Part shown: positions 1-9,372 of the stretch, piece after piece
Position numbering within the stretch: the stretch's first letter is position 1
How the letters are laid out: each line of letters starts with the position of its first letter
Assembly: GCA_900316585.1 (NCBI GenBank)
Contig: ONDM01000001.1
Span: 62,001 to 126,000, forward strand
DNA length: 64,000 nucleotides
Reading direction: 5' to 3'
From: an uncultured Prevotellaceae bacterium
Lineage (GTDB): Bacteria; Bacteroidota; Bacteroidia; Bacteroidales; Bacteroidaceae
Translations under genes and position numbers: made by a program
Notes under the pieces: generated by a model
What the model saw: the letters and a program-made list of their open reading frames with translations, nothing else
What the model was told of the DNA's origin: nothing
The model's database searches: none

Positions 1-2236
1 TATCCTCAACGCTTGCACCGATGCGTACAGTGTACTTACCAGCAGCAGTCTCATAAGCAGAAGTTGCCTCGTTGAATGAAGACAGGTAGTAGTTGTTTAC
101 ACTCATAGTCAAAGTCTGGCTTTCACCTGGCTGCAACTCACGAGTCTTAGCAAATGCCTTCAATTCCAAAGCTGGCTTATCCAAACCACCTGCAGGAGCA
201 GTTACATACATCTGAGCAGCCTCACGACCAGCAACCTTACCAGTATTCTTGATAGTGATAGTTGCAGTGATGCCACCATCCTTGTTAGTCTTGAAAGTAG
301 GAGCGCTGTAAGAGAAGGTAGTGTAGCTCAAACCATAACCGAATGGATAAGAAACTTCCTTACCTGCAGTTTCGAAGTAACGGTAACCAACCCAGATACC
401 CTCTGAATAGTTAGTGTAGTCGATGTCCTTACGAGGCTGCTGGTTACGTGGAGCGAAGAAACCACGTACCTGCTGTGGCTGACCATCGTATGGGAAGTTG
501 TAAGTAGATGGGTGATCATAGATAGTCAATGGCCAAGTCATAGACAACTTACCAGATGGATTAGCCTTACCAACGAGGATGTCAGCTACAGAGTTACCAA
601 CTTCCTGACCTGGAGTCCAAGCGCAAAGGATTGCATCTGGATAGTGCTTCCAAGAGTTAGTCTCGATAACACCACCGATATTCAATACAACGTATACCTT
701 CTTACCAGCCTGATGATAGTAGTTGGATACCTGCATGATCAAAGTACGCTCTGCGTCAGAAAGATCGAAGTCCTCGATTCTTCTATCGTCACCTTCACCA
801 GCGTTACGGCCGATTACGATAACTGCAGCATCGTTACGGTCAACAGAGTTCTTTACAGCCTGCTTTTCCAATGCAGGATCTGGAATAACTGCAGAACCAA
901 GCAATACACCACGCATACCAGTAGCACCCATAGCGCTCTTGTCATTTGTCAACTTGATATAGTCCTTGTAGTAGTTAGCGATAGCCTCATCAAGTTTCAG
1001 ACCAGCAGCAGCCAGACCTTCATCGATGTTACGGATATATGGCTTGTTTACATTACCAGAACCAGTACCACCAGCGATTGAGTTATAAGCAGTCAGACCG
1101 AACAAAGCAACATTCTTGATATTCTTCAATGGAAGAGCTTCATTGTCGTTCTTCAGCAATACCATACCCTGAGGAGCAGTCTCACGAACCAATTTAGCAT
1201 GAGCAGTCAGGTCAGGATTATTAGAATACTTGTAACCCTTGAAACGAGGAGTTCTAACGATGTAGCGAAGCATGTTCTTCACGTTGCGATCCAGATCAGC
1301 AACTGCCAATGTGCCATTGTTAACAGCCTCAATAATGCGCTGCTTCTCAGTGTCATCACCTGGTTCCATCAAGTCATTCTGAGCATGTACAGCCTTAACA
1401 GTACCTTCCTTGTTACCCCAGTCGGTCATTACAATACCATTGAAACCCCACTCATCACGAAGGATAGTAGTCAACAGGTCATAATTCTGCTGAGTGAACT
1501 GATCGTTAACCTGGTTGTAAGAAGACATTACAGTCCAAGGGTCAGATTCCTTAACAGTAATCTCAAAGTTACGGAGGTAGATTTCACGAGCAGCACGAGG
1601 ATTAACGTAAGCAATATTCATGTTACGGTTGATTTCCTGGTTGTTGAATGCATAGTGCTTGATAGAAACACCTACATCCTGGCTCTGGATACCACGAACG
1701 TATGCAGCAGCAATCTTACCAGAAAGGATAGGGTCCTCTGAGAAGTACTCGAAGTTACGGCCACAAAGTGGGTTACGATGGATGTTCTGACCTGGAGCCA
1801 GCAATACATCAGCACCATATTCCTTTACCTCGTTACCCATAGCTTTCAATAATTCCTCAACGGTAGGAGCATCAAAAGTACAAGCCAATACAGTTCCTAC
1901 AGGGAAACCAGTACAATAGAAAGTTTTGTCTGTACCTGGACGGGTAGGATTGATACGAAGACCAGCAGGGCCATCAGAAAGAACAGTTGCAGGAATACCC
2001 AGTCGCTCAATCTTTCTAGTTGTACCTGCAGCACCTGGAACAAGTGTCTCATCGGAGCCTGTTGGAATGCTAGAGAAACCCATAGAACCCCAGCCACCAC
2101 CTACTACCAGTGTAGCTTTTTCTTCTAAGGTCATAGCCTTTACAACTTCGTCAATGTTGTTTTCACTCAGTTTTACCTGAGCATTAGCACCTGCTACGAA
2201 GAGCAAAGCACCAGCCAATAAAAACAGCTTTTTCAT
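1..2236 (-). CDS. GH3 beta-glucosidase-like enzyme (C-terminus cut by window edge)
   Basis: This is an open frame from an ATG at 2236 down to base 1, with no stop in the window (745 complete codons). It starts with a signal peptide ending near ANAQ (about residue 20), so the product is exported. The GH3 N-terminal barrel follows, with the KHY segment near residue 193 and the nucleophile Asp in MTDWG at about residue 272. The second alpha/beta domain and most of the fibronectin-III-like domain are present, ending in RIGASVED. The family removes terminal beta-linked glucose, xylose or similar sugars from oligosaccharides; the substrate cannot be read from sequence. It lies 48 bases downstream of another GH3 gene on the same strand with no promoter motif between them, so the pair is probably co-transcribed. 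Only the last residues should be missing. Confidence 0.93.
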   Translation of the reverse strand, partial: MKKLFLLAGALLFVAGANAQVKLSENNIDEVVKAMTLEEKATLVVGGGWGSMGFSSIPTGSDETLVPGAAGTTRKIERLGIPATVLSDGPAGLRINPTRPGTDKTFYCTGFPVGTVLACTFDAPTVEELLKAMGNEVKEYGADVLLAPGQNIHRNPLCGRNFEYFSEDPILSGKIAAAYVRGIQSQDVGVSIKHYAFNNQEINRNMNIAYVNPRAAREIYLRNFEITVKESDPWTVMSSYNQVNDQFTQQNYDLLTTILRDEWGFNGIVMTDWGNKEGTVKAVHAQNDLMEPGDDTEKQRIIEAVNNGTLAVADLDRNVKNMLRYIVRTPRFKGYKYSNNPDLTAHAKLVRETAPQGMVLLKNDNEALPLKNIKNVALFGLTAYNSIAGGTGSGNVNKPYIRNIDEGLAAAGLKLDEAIANYYKDYIKLTNDKSAMGATGMRGVLLGSAVIPDPALEKQAVKNSVDRNDAAVIVIGRNAGEGDDRRIEDFDLSDAERTLIMQVSNYYHQAGKKVYVVLNIGGVIETNSWKHYPDAILCAWTPGQEVGNSVADILVGKANPSGKLSMTWPLTIYDHPSTYNFPYDGQPQQVRGFFAPRNQQPRKDIDYTNYSEGIWVGYRYFETAGKEVSYPFGYGLSYTTFSYSAPTFKTNKDGGITATITIKNTGKVAGREAAQMYVTAPAGGLDKPALELKAFAKTRELQPGESQTLTMSVNNYYLSSFNEATSAYETAAGKYTVRIGASVED

Positions 2237-2284
2237 GTAAAATAAATTAGGTTAATAAAAATTGGTTATTGTGTTATAAATATA

Positions 2285-4753
2285 TTATTTATATTTCTGA
2301 ACTCTTTCATCCTTGATAACACCGCTCCAGTTCAAGCCATAAGCGAAGTCATAAGTGTTACCATCTGCATCGGTATAGCAAAGCATATCACGTGGTGTGT
2401 CTTCAGCTTGTTCTTCAACAGTCTTCATGTTTGCAGGCATCTGGAATGGGAGTAAGCCACTTGGCTCATAAGTACCGTTGATAACATCCAGGATAGCCTG
2501 TTTCTGAATAGTGAAAGTGATTAAGATAGCATCAGCCAAAGGCTCAATTTCACTTAGGACAAATGGATTAGAAGTGTTGACGACAACGATGACTTTCTTG
2601 TTGCCCATCTTTTTACGCATCTCTCGTACAAGATCTAAGTCGGGCTTGTTATAGGTACGTACACCTTTTCCTTTATAGCTGCGGTTTGCAATATTCTCAA
2701 ATGGGTCACCTTGGCCGATACTTTGGTCACGACCATATTCAGCTACATAATCCTCATATTGAAGTGAAATAGGGTAGTAACCATTGCCTGGAGCAGAAAC
2801 CTTGCTGCCTGCAGGAATAAAGAAGTTGTTCACTGCATTATTGCTTTGGCTCTTGACATACTCTTTGATGAATTTGTCTTCCTGTCCTTCAGGAACCTCT
2901 CTTCCATAAGACTTCAACAAGTTCATTATACCAGGTTTGATTTTGTCGATATTTCCTGAAAGAGCTTCTGCCAGATTATGACCCCAGCCTGAATTAGGTG
3001 AGTCGATGAAAACAATAGCCACATCAGCATCTTCTGGTTTATTTGCCACATCAAAATACTCTGCTGCCATGTCAGCTGTCACTGGTGTCAATGTATCAGC
3101 AGGAATAGTCTGTCCCCAAAAACTTAGGTGAGCAGGGTAGTAACGCTGAGGGATATACACCTTAGTCTTTTTGGCATCTTTTAGTGGGAGTGTTTTTTCA
3201 TGATTCTTAACCATGACTATGGATTTAACCTGAGCCATATAACCCTTGGTCATGAATTCAGGATTACCCACGATTTTTGCACTCTCTTCAGGAATCAGGT
3301 AAGGATTCTCGAACAGTCCAGTCTGGAAAATGTTACGAAGTAGTCTACGGGCTGATGTACGGATACGCTCCATAGCCTTTTCTTCACCATCTTCCTTAAT
3401 CATCATTTGGAATGCTTCCAAAACGGGAACCTTATCATTGTTTCCACCGAACTGGTCAACTCCAGCACGAAGTACTTTTAAGTGGCGTTCAGCCACAGTC
3501 TTGTCCTCCATGCCATAAGGCTTTCCTGAATGTATACCTGGATGGACCTCATCGGCAGTAACACCCCAGTCTGTGCAGAGTACGCCATCGAATCCTTCCT
3601 TTTCACGAAGTTGACGAGTAATAATGTCGAAGTTGTAGTTGTTTGCCACCATTTCATCGCCTTGCCCATAGGAAACTGTATAATAAGGCATAATTGCGGC
3701 AGTCTTTCCTGTTCCATTCTTGAGTTTAAATGCACCTTTCTGATATGGAATTTTGTGAAGGTTATAGTTTTCACCAGGATAAACAGCAAACTTTCCACGA
3801 CCATAATGAGCATCACGTCCAGCTTCACATGGGCCTCCGCCTGGCCAATGTTTAGCCATGGTATTTACACTTTGAAGTCCCCATGCTCCATAGAGGGCAT
3901 CTGCACCTGTGGATGTCTGGAAACCATCGCAATAGGCCTCTGCTATATCTGCGACCAACTCAGGATCCTCAGAATATGTTCCCTGGAATCGGTACCAGCG
4001 AGGTTCTGTGCCCAAGTCAATCTGTGGAGAAAGACAAGTAGCAAATCCTAATGCGCGGTACTCTGCAGATGCTATCTGACCATATTCACGAACTAGCTCT
4101 GGATCGAACGTAGCACCTAATCCCACTTCATTTGGCCAGAGAGAAATATCTCCACCTGCACCAGCTGTGAATTCAGAATCGCCTGCACTCACACCGTTAC
4201 GAGGGTCACTGGAATTATTATTAGGAATACCATGACCTTGCCCTTCAACGAAAGCCTGAGCCACATTGTTCCATTTAGCTGCTACTTCAGCGCTTTGCAC
4301 TGCAGTAATGAGCACATGACGAACATTGTCTTCACCTAAGAACTTTTTCTGCTGGTCAGACAAATCCCATGGATTAGCTCCACTTTCTTTAAAAGGTTTC
4401 CCATTGTAAGTGGCTGCTCCATAACTGCCATCGGCTGGAATTGGCTGGTGAGAACTGTATAACATGAGTCCTGCGATTTCCTCTAAAGAAAGTTGGTTAG
4501 CCAAGTCATTGACTCTTTCATCCAGATCTTTTCTCCAGTCTTCGTAAACATCAACTTGCCCGTTCCTGTTCAAATCCTTGAAGGCAAAATTTCCATCATA
4601 GATGATTTTGACTCCAGACTCAGGAGAATAGCCCAATGTCGGTCCATCTTGGTGAATAAGGTTAAAACCATCAAATTCTTCTTCAACAGGAGCATTAGTA
4701 CATGCAGCTAAAAGAATAGCTGTTGCACCTAAAAATGGGATGAGGTTTTTCAT
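2285..4753 (-). CDS. GH3 glycosidase, probable lipoprotein
   Basis: The 822-residue product begins with a lipoprotein signal whose lipobox LAAC puts the acylated Cys at residue 18, so it is probably anchored in the outer membrane or periplasm. Around residues 60-72 it has a single EF-hand-like loop (DLNRNGQVDVYED). The GH3 barrel follows with KHWPGGG near residue 301 and the probable nucleophile D395 in CTDWG. The rest is the GH3 C-terminal alpha/beta domain; I do not see a clear fibronectin-III tail, unlike the next gene. It resembles the exo-acting beta-glucosidase/beta-xylosidase branch of GH3, but specificity is not decidable here. A good promoter lies just upstream, making it the first gene of a two-gene GH3 unit. 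Confidence 0.92.
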   Translation of the reverse strand: MKNLIPFLGATAILLAACTNAPVEEEFDGFNLIHQDGPTLGYSPESGVKIIYDGNFAFKDLNRNGQVDVYEDWRKDLDERVNDLANQLSLEEIAGLMLYSSHQPIPADGSYGAATYNGKPFKESGANPWDLSDQQKKFLGEDNVRHVLITAVQSAEVAAKWNNVAQAFVEGQGHGIPNNNSSDPRNGVSAGDSEFTAGAGGDISLWPNEVGLGATFDPELVREYGQIASAEYRALGFATCLSPQIDLGTEPRWYRFQGTYSEDPELVADIAEAYCDGFQTSTGADALYGAWGLQSVNTMAKHWPGGGPCEAGRDAHYGRGKFAVYPGENYNLHKIPYQKGAFKLKNGTGKTAAIMPYYTVSYGQGDEMVANNYNFDIITRQLREKEGFDGVLCTDWGVTADEVHPGIHSGKPYGMEDKTVAERHLKVLRAGVDQFGGNNDKVPVLEAFQMMIKEDGEEKAMERIRTSARRLLRNIFQTGLFENPYLIPEESAKIVGNPEFMTKGYMAQVKSIVMVKNHEKTLPLKDAKKTKVYIPQRYYPAHLSFWGQTIPADTLTPVTADMAAEYFDVANKPEDADVAIVFIDSPNSGWGHNLAEALSGNIDKIKPGIMNLLKSYGREVPEGQEDKFIKEYVKSQSNNAVNNFFIPAGSKVSAPGNGYYPISLQYEDYVAEYGRDQSIGQGDPFENIANRSYKGKGVRTYNKPDLDLVREMRKKMGNKKVIVVVNTSNPFVLSEIEPLADAILITFTIQKQAILDVINGTYEPSGLLPFQMPANMKTVEEQAEDTPRDMLCYTDADGNTYDFAYGLNWSGVIKDERVQKYK

Positions 4754-4793
4754 ATGTATTTGGTTATTTACTGATTTCGTGAAAAAATCAGTT

Positions 4794-4825
4794 CAAATTT
4801 AATGTTTTTTTGGTTCTTGGCCAAA
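4794..4825 (-). promoter_or_regulatory. Bacteroidetes-type promoter for the GH3 pair
   Basis: Read on the minus strand, TTTG (4825-4822) is followed after exactly 20 bases by TAAATTTG (4801-4794), matching the Bacteroidetes -33/-7 consensus. Transcription would start near 4787, about 34 bases before the GH3 start codon at 4753. Confidence 0.7.
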
Positions 4826-4846
4826 GGAAATGGCTTTAATTGCTAA

Positions 4847-4874
4847 TTTGATTCAAAAAAAAGCATTAATTTTG
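4847..4874 (+). promoter_or_regulatory. Candidate promoter for the short-chain dehydrogenase
   Basis: TTTG at 4847-4850 and TAATTTTG at 4867-4874 are separated by 16 bases, slightly short of the usual 19-20. Transcription would begin near 4881, giving a leader of roughly 43 bases before the ATG at 4924. This supports 4924 over an in-frame ATG at 4888. Confidence 0.5.
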
Positions 4875-4923
4875 CGTCAAATGCAAAGTGAATATTACAA
4901 ACATTAAATCTAATTTATATATA

Positions 4924-5697
4924 ATGAAAAACTATTTTGATTTAACTGGACGTGTAGCTTTAATAACAGGTTGTTCTACGGGTTTAGGTGTTCAAATGGC
5001 CAAGGCTTTGGCCAGTCAGGGATGTACAATAGTGCCAGTGGCTCGTCGTTATGATAAATTGGTGGAAGTGGCAGATATGCTGAAGAAAGAATTTGGCGTA
5101 GATGCTTTCCCTATAAAATGTGACATCACAGATACAGAGATGGTTGATGAAACAGTTAAGCAAGTGTTAGAAAAATATGGAAGAATTGATGTTTTGATTA
5201 ACAATGCAGGTACTGGTGCAGTTGCTCCTGCTGAAGATATAACTGACAATCAATTTGCCAATGAAATGAACACTGATTTATTTGGCTCATTCAAGGTGGC
5301 TCGTGCTGTTGCTAAACAAGCTATGATACCTGCAGGATACGGTCGTATCATCAACATTGCATCTATGTATGGATTAGTTGGTAATAAGGTTGCTCCTTCC
5401 AGCCCTTATCATGCAGCAAAGGGAGGAGTAGTGAACTTGACTCGTGCTTTGGCAGCAGAGTGGGGTAAATATGGTATTACAGTCAATAGTATTTGCCCAG
5501 GCTATTTCTATACTCCTTTGACAAAGAGCACGCTAGATTCTCCTTTCTTTCAGGAATATGCACGCAATTCGATACCAGAGGAAAGATATGGCATGGAAGG
5601 GGAATTAGATACTGCAGCTTTGTTCCTATCTTCACCTGCATCATCTTATGTCAATGGCGTCATGCTTCCGGTTGATGGAGGATATACTTGTATTTAA
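4924..5697 (+). CDS. Short-chain dehydrogenase/reductase (gluconate 5-dehydrogenase / KduD type)
   Basis: This is a 257-residue classical SDR with a Rossmann fold. The dinucleotide-binding motif TGCSTGLG is near residues 15-22, NNAG near 93-96, and the catalytic set is S147, Y162 and K166 (YHAAK). The pattern is closest to gluconate 5-dehydrogenases and 2-deoxy-D-gluconate 3-dehydrogenases, which interconvert keto- and hydroxy-sugar acids with NAD(P)H in the cytoplasm; the exact substrate is inferred only. An in-frame ATG at 4888 would add 12 residues, but MKNYFDLTGR at 4924 is the normal SDR start and fits the promoter. The gene is convergent with the pantothenate kinase, with a shared terminator between them. 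Confidence 0.88.
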   Translation: MKNYFDLTGRVALITGCSTGLGVQMAKALASQGCTIVPVARRYDKLVEVADMLKKEFGVDAFPIKCDITDTEMVDETVKQVLEKYGRIDVLINNAGTGAVAPAEDITDNQFANEMNTDLFGSFKVARAVAKQAMIPAGYGRIINIASMYGLVGNKVAPSSPYHAAKGGVVNLTRALAAEWGKYGITVNSICPGYFYTPLTKSTLDSPFFQEYARNSIPEERYGMEGELDTAALFLSSPASSYVNGVMLPVDGGYTCI

Positions 5698-5706
5698 ATA
5701 AAAATA

Positions 5707-5731
5707 AAGGCACCTGTGAAGGTGCCTTTTT
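5707..5731. terminator. Bidirectional intrinsic terminator
   Basis: AAGGCACC (5707-5714) pairs perfectly with GGTGCCTT (5721-5728) around a 6-base loop. A-rich sequence precedes the stem and T-rich sequence follows it, so it can stop both the dehydrogenase and the kinase transcripts. Confidence 0.8.
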
Positions 5732-5735
5732 AGAT

Positions 5736-6560
5736 TTATATTTTAGGTGAAGACTGAGCGGGTTTTCCTGTTGCGACAGCTGCACCAATTGCTGTAATAT
5801 ATGGTGCGTACTGCGGAATATGAAAATTAATTTCATACAATTTGGAAACCTGTTCCAATAATTGTTCACATTGTGGTATCTGGGTAACACGTCCGATACA
5901 TACAAAATCTTTGATTCCGAATCCTAGGCCAGCAAAATAGGCCATAACACCGATATTTTGGACAACTAGATTGAGAAGACCCAACGCAGCGTCTTCTCGT
6001 GATGTCTGTTTGTTTCCTTTGCGGATATTTGAAGCCGTAATACGTAAAGGAAATTTATTATCCACTTTGCATACTTCGTCAAGATGAAGGTCTACATGAG
6101 CCAAGTCGCCCTTATCTGCTAATTTACAGATATATGTGGAACTATCACCATGGAATACCATCTTAGATAAGCCTGTCAGTGTTCCTCCTCCGAGAGCAGA
6201 TCCACCTAAGTGTGCATATTCACCTTTTTCTACTTTCACAAATGATGTGCCTGTGCCCATGGAAACGATGATGAATCTCTCTAAATCATAAAAGAAACAA
6301 GCACCTGCTGCATTTGCTTCAAATTCACCTACAGGACGTGGAATCTTTCCGAAGATAGGATAATTGATTTTATCCTGACCAACACCAGTTACGCTGATGC
6401 TTTCCACATCTTTTCCATTAAACCCATAATGAGCTAACAAATCTGCTATAACCTCTGGTGAAAAAATTTCCTGGAGGGTAACTGCAAACAAGACTTTCTT
6501 GTCTTGAATGGCAGCAATTTTAGTGGATGTGATTCCTATGTCTATGCCAATCTTTATCAT
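5736..6560 (-). CDS. coaW: Type II pantothenate kinase (eukaryotic/staphylococcal type)
   Basis: The 274-residue product opens with MIKIGIDIGITSTK, the phosphate-binding start of the ASKHA fold, followed by SMGTGTSF and GGSALGGGTLTGL, both typical of type II pantothenate kinases. It would phosphorylate pantothenate in the first step of coenzyme A synthesis in the cytoplasm. The frame is open upstream to 6650, but the ATG at 6560 starts the conserved fold. A strong promoter (TACCTTTG, 6577-6570) lies only 9 bases upstream, so the transcript may be nearly leaderless. The gene is divergent from mmdA, whose product also works on a CoA ester. An alternative is a BadF/BadG-like ATPase, but the length and glycine motifs favour the kinase. 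Confidence 0.82.
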   Translation of the reverse strand: MIKIGIDIGITSTKIAAIQDKKVLFAVTLQEIFSPEVIADLLAHYGFNGKDVESISVTGVGQDKINYPIFGKIPRPVGEFEANAAGACFFYDLERFIIVSMGTGTSFVKVEKGEYAHLGGSALGGGTLTGLSKMVFHGDSSTYICKLADKGDLAHVDLHLDEVCKVDNKFPLRITASNIRKGNKQTSREDAALGLLNLVVQNIGVMAYFAGLGFGIKDFVCIGRVTQIPQCEQLLEQVSKLYEINFHIPQYAPYITAIGAAVATGKPAQSSPKI

Positions 6561-6569
6561 AACGGTGGG

Positions 6570-6600
6570 CAAAGGTAATCTTTTTTTATTTAAGGGCAAA
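6570..6600 (-). promoter_or_regulatory. Promoter of the pantothenate kinase gene
   Basis: On the minus strand TTTG (6600-6597) and TACCTTTG (6577-6570) are 19 bases apart, a near-perfect Bacteroidetes promoter. Transcription starting 5-7 bases downstream would leave a leader of only about 2-5 bases before the ATG at 6560. Confidence 0.7.
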
Positions 6601-6629
6601 AAAGAACCTTTAAAATTAGCTGATTGTCC

Positions 6630-6647
6630 TAATTTTGCGTAAATTTG
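6630..6647 (+). promoter_or_regulatory. Candidate -7 boxes of the decarboxylase operon
   Basis: Two overlapping TAnnTTTG matches occur, TAATTTTG (6630-6637) and TAAATTTG (6640-6647). No perfect TTTG lies 19-20 bases upstream of either. Starts from the second would give a leader of about 40 bases before mmdA at 6695. Confidence 0.45.
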
Positions 6648-6694
6648 CACGATTTTTAAAATCTAGTATTAAAATTATTCGAAATAATATTATT

Positions 6695-8266
6695 ATGAGT
6701 ACACAAACAGAAAAGTTGAAGGAGCTTATTGAGCTACGTGCCAAGGCTCGTGTAGGCGGTGGCGAGAAAGCTATCGAAAAGCAGCATGCAAAAGGTAAGT
6801 TTACTGCACGTGAACGTATTGCAATGTTGCTGGATGAAGGCAGCTTTGAGGAAATGGATATGTTCGTAGAGCACAGATGTACCAATTTTGGTATGGAGAA
6901 AAAACATTTCCTGGGTGATGGTGTTGTAGTAGGATCTGGAACTATTCAGGGACGTCTGGTATTCGTTTTTGCTCAGGACTTCACCGTTAATGCAGGTTCT
7001 CTGTCAGAAATGTTGTCTAGTAAGATTTGCAAGGTCATGGATATGGCCATGAAAGTTGGAGCTCCTGTTATTGGTTTGAATGATTCAGGTGGTGCTCGTC
7101 TTCAGGAAGGTATTAATGCCTTGGCTGGCTATGCTGAGATTTTCCAGCGTAACATTATGTCATCTGGTGTTATTCCACAAATTAGTGCAATCATGGGTCC
7201 GTGTGCTGGTGGTGCTGTATATTCTCCAGCATTGACCGATTTCACTATTATGGTGGAGAACACTTCTTATATGTTCCTTACCGGTCCTGGTCCAGTAAAA
7301 GCTGTACTTGGTGAAGTTGTTACTGCAGAACAGTTAGGTGGTGCTTCAGTTCATTCAACCAAATCTGGTGTTACTCATTTTACTGCTTCCAACGATGAAG
7401 AAGCAATTGAACTTATCAAGAAGTTGTTTAGCTATATTCCACAGAACAATCTTGAAGAGGCTCCACGTGTAGAATGCACTGATCCTATTGACCGCATGGA
7501 AGATTATCTGAATGAGATTATCCCAGAGAATCCTAACATGCCATACGACATGTATCAGGTTATCGCAGGTATTGTAGATAATGGAGAGTTCTTGGAAGTT
7601 CAGCCTAACTTTGCAAAGAATCTTATTATAGGTTTTGCCCGCATGAATGGACAATCTGTAGGTATTGTTGCAAATCAACCTAAGCAGTTGGCCGGCTGTC
7701 TGGATAGCAACTCTTCTCGTAAGGGTGCTCGTTTCGTTCGTTTCTTGGATGCATTTAACATTCCTATTATTACGTTGGTAGATGTTCCAGGATTCCTTCC
7801 AGGTACAGCTCAAGAGTATAATGGTGTCATTCTTCATGGTGCAAAATTATTGTATGCTTACGGAGAGGCTACCGTTCCAAAAGTAACTATCACTTTGCGT
7901 AAGTCTTATGGTGGTTCTCATATCGTAATGAGTTGCAAGCAGCTTAGAGGCGACAGAAACTATGCATGGCCATCATCTGAAATTGCAGTTATGGGTGCTA
8001 GTGGTGCTGCGTCAGTTCTCTATGCTAAAGAAGCTAAAGCCCTGAAAGATGAGGGTAAGGTAGAAGAGGCTAAGGCATTTATCCAAGAGAAGGAAGATGA
8101 ATACACTAATCTGTTCGCTACTCCTTATCAGGCTGCAAAATATGGCTATATTGATGACGTGATTGAGCCTAGAAACACTCGTTTCAGAATTATCAGAGCA
8201 TTGGCACAGTTGGCAAATAAGAGATTGACTAATCCGGCCAAGAAACATGGTAATATCCCATTGTAA
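6695..8266 (+). CDS. mmdA: Methylmalonyl-CoA decarboxylase alpha subunit (carboxyltransferase)
   Basis: The 523-residue product is a biotin-dependent carboxyltransferase of the propionyl-CoA carboxylase beta / MmdA family with two crotonase-fold halves. Visible landmarks are the first-half motif [16 protein letters not shown] and the second-half motif [15 protein letters not shown] with the following [12 protein letters not shown] stretch. It moves the carboxyl group of methylmalonyl-CoA to biotin, releasing propionyl-CoA, the last step of the succinate-to-propionate route. The ATG at 6695 (MSTQTEKL) is preferred over an in-frame ATG at 6635 because the conserved region starts there and the promoter boxes overlap the earlier codon. 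The three genes that follow encode the other subunits, which distinguishes this from an ATP-dependent propionyl-CoA carboxylase. Confidence 0.94.
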   Translation: MSTQTEKLKELIELRAKARVGGGEKAIEKQHAKGKFTARERIAMLLDEGSFEEMDMFVEHRCTNFGMEKKHFLGDGVVVGSGTIQGRLVFVFAQDFTVNAGSLSEMLSSKICKVMDMAMKVGAPVIGLNDSGGARLQEGINALAGYAEIFQRNIMSSGVIPQISAIMGPCAGGAVYSPALTDFTIMVENTSYMFLTGPGPVKAVLGEVVTAEQLGGASVHSTKSGVTHFTASNDEEAIELIKKLFSYIPQNNLEEAPRVECTDPIDRMEDYLNEIIPENPNMPYDMYQVIAGIVDNGEFLEVQPNFAKNLIIGFARMNGQSVGIVANQPKQLAGCLDSNSSRKGARFVRFLDAFNIPIITLVDVPGFLPGTAQEYNGVILHGAKLLYAYGEATVPKVTITLRKSYGGSHIVMSCKQLRGDRNYAWPSSEIAVMGASGAASVLYAKEAKALKDEGKVEEAKAFIQEKEDEYTNLFATPYQAAKYGYIDDVIEPRNTRFRIIRALAQLANKRLTNPAKKHGNIPL

Positions 8267-8288
8267 TCACCTTTAAAAGTCTTAGAAT

Positions 8289-8615
8289 ATGTTTTTATCT
8301 ATTACAAGTTCAACATGGCTAATGTCCTTGATAGGTGTTGGTATCGTGTTCATGATTTTATTCTTGCTTGTTGTGATATTACAGTTATTCAATCATCTGT
8401 TCAATACAGATTCATCAAAGTCTGATAAGTTTGTTTCTGAACTGAAGAATAACGTTCATGACGAAAAGCAGGAGAATGTCAGTGAACTGGATAAGGCTGC
8501 CGTTGCCACTGCTGTCTATTTGTTCTATAATGAACTTCATGACAACGAAAGCAATGTGTTAACTGTTAAGCAGACTCCGTCACATTGGCATGCAGTATTG
8601 AACGAGAGGCTATGA
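8289..8615 (+). CDS. Sodium-pumping decarboxylase gamma subunit (OadG-like)
   Basis: This 108-residue protein has one hydrophobic segment at about residues 12-38 and a polar cytoplasmic tail, the layout of OadG/MmdD small subunits. In this family it anchors the carboxyltransferase and biotin carrier to the membrane beta subunit. Sequence conservation in the family is low, so the call rests on size, topology and its position 22 bases after mmdA and 30 bases before the biotin carrier gene. Confidence 0.8.
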   Translation: MFLSITSSTWLMSLIGVGIVFMILFLLVVILQLFNHLFNTDSSKSDKFVSELKNNVHDEKQENVSELDKAAVATAVYLFYNELHDNESNVLTVKQTPSHWHAVLNERL

Positions 8616-8645
8616 TAACTGTATAATCTTAATTCAGATAATAAA

Positions 8646-9359
8646 ATGACAAAAGAATTCAAATTTAATATAGCAGGCCAAGACTATACTGCATGTGTAG
8701 AAGAGGCTAATGCCGGTGCTTTGGTGGTGACTGTAAACGGCAAGACTTATGAAGTAGAGGTACCACAGCATAAGATTTCTGGTCCTAAAATGGTGCAAAA
8801 AGCTGCTAGTGCTCAAGTTGGCGGTCCAAAGAATGTAATTTCTGAACTTCCAGGAACTGTTACTAAGTTGGTAGCAGCAGCTGGTCAAGCTGTAAAGAAG
8901 GGTGATGTCTTGTTAGTTATTGAAAGCATGAAGATGGCTAATGACATTGTAAGTGAAGTAGATGGTACAGTGAAACGTATGGCAGTAACTGAAGGTCAGA
9001 GTGTAAATCAAGGTGATTTGCTAGTAGAGATGGTAGCTGATGCTGTTGCTGCTCCAGCTCCAGCTGCTGCTCCTAAAGTTGCTCCTAAAGCAGCCCCTGC
9101 AGCCCCTGTTGCTCCTGTCTCAGCAGCACCAAAAGCTGCTCCTGGTGCAAAAGTAGTTGAAGCACCTCTTCCTGGTACCATAACTAAAGTTTTGGTTGCT
9201 GCTGGCCAGACTATCAAGTCTGGTGATGTAGTAATTAAAATGGAGGCTATGAAAATGGAGAATGACATTACTTCAGAGTTCTCAGGTACGGTAAAATCTG
9301 TTTTGGTTGAACAGGGTGCTCAGGTGCAAAGTGGACAAGCATTGGTAGAATTAGCATAA
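8646..9359 (+). CDS. mmdC: Biotin carboxyl carrier subunit with two biotinyl domains
   Basis: The 237-residue product has a short N-terminal region, a first biotinyl domain (about residues 65-130) with ESMKM and the acceptor K96, an Ala/Pro-rich linker (about 132-168), and a second biotinyl domain (about 170-237) with EAMKM and K203. Family members normally have one such domain in about 120-170 residues, so this is a tandem duplication. Biotin on Lys carries the carboxyl group from MmdA to the membrane beta subunit. The two domains differ clearly (Ser versus Ala before MKM), so the duplication is not recent. The Ala/Pro linker is the flexible type expected for a swinging arm. It lies between the gamma and beta genes of one operon. 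Confidence 0.92.
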   Translation: MTKEFKFNIAGQDYTACVEEANAGALVVTVNGKTYEVEVPQHKISGPKMVQKAASAQVGGPKNVISELPGTVTKLVAAAGQAVKKGDVLLVIESMKMANDIVSEVDGTVKRMAVTEGQSVNQGDLLVEMVADAVAAPAPAAAPKVAPKAAPAAPVAPVSAAPKAAPGAKVVEAPLPGTITKVLVAAGQTIKSGDVVIKMEAMKMENDITSEFSGTVKSVLVEQGAQVQSGQALVELA

Positions 9360-9372
9360 CAACTAGAATTCC

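Noticed and set aside
512..1741. Two long open frames on the plus strand (189 and 180 residues) inside the GH3 gene
   Set aside because: They are antisense to a GH3 gene with complete motifs and have no recognisable domain or signal peptide. Their Ser/Thr/Val-rich composition is typical of shadow frames.
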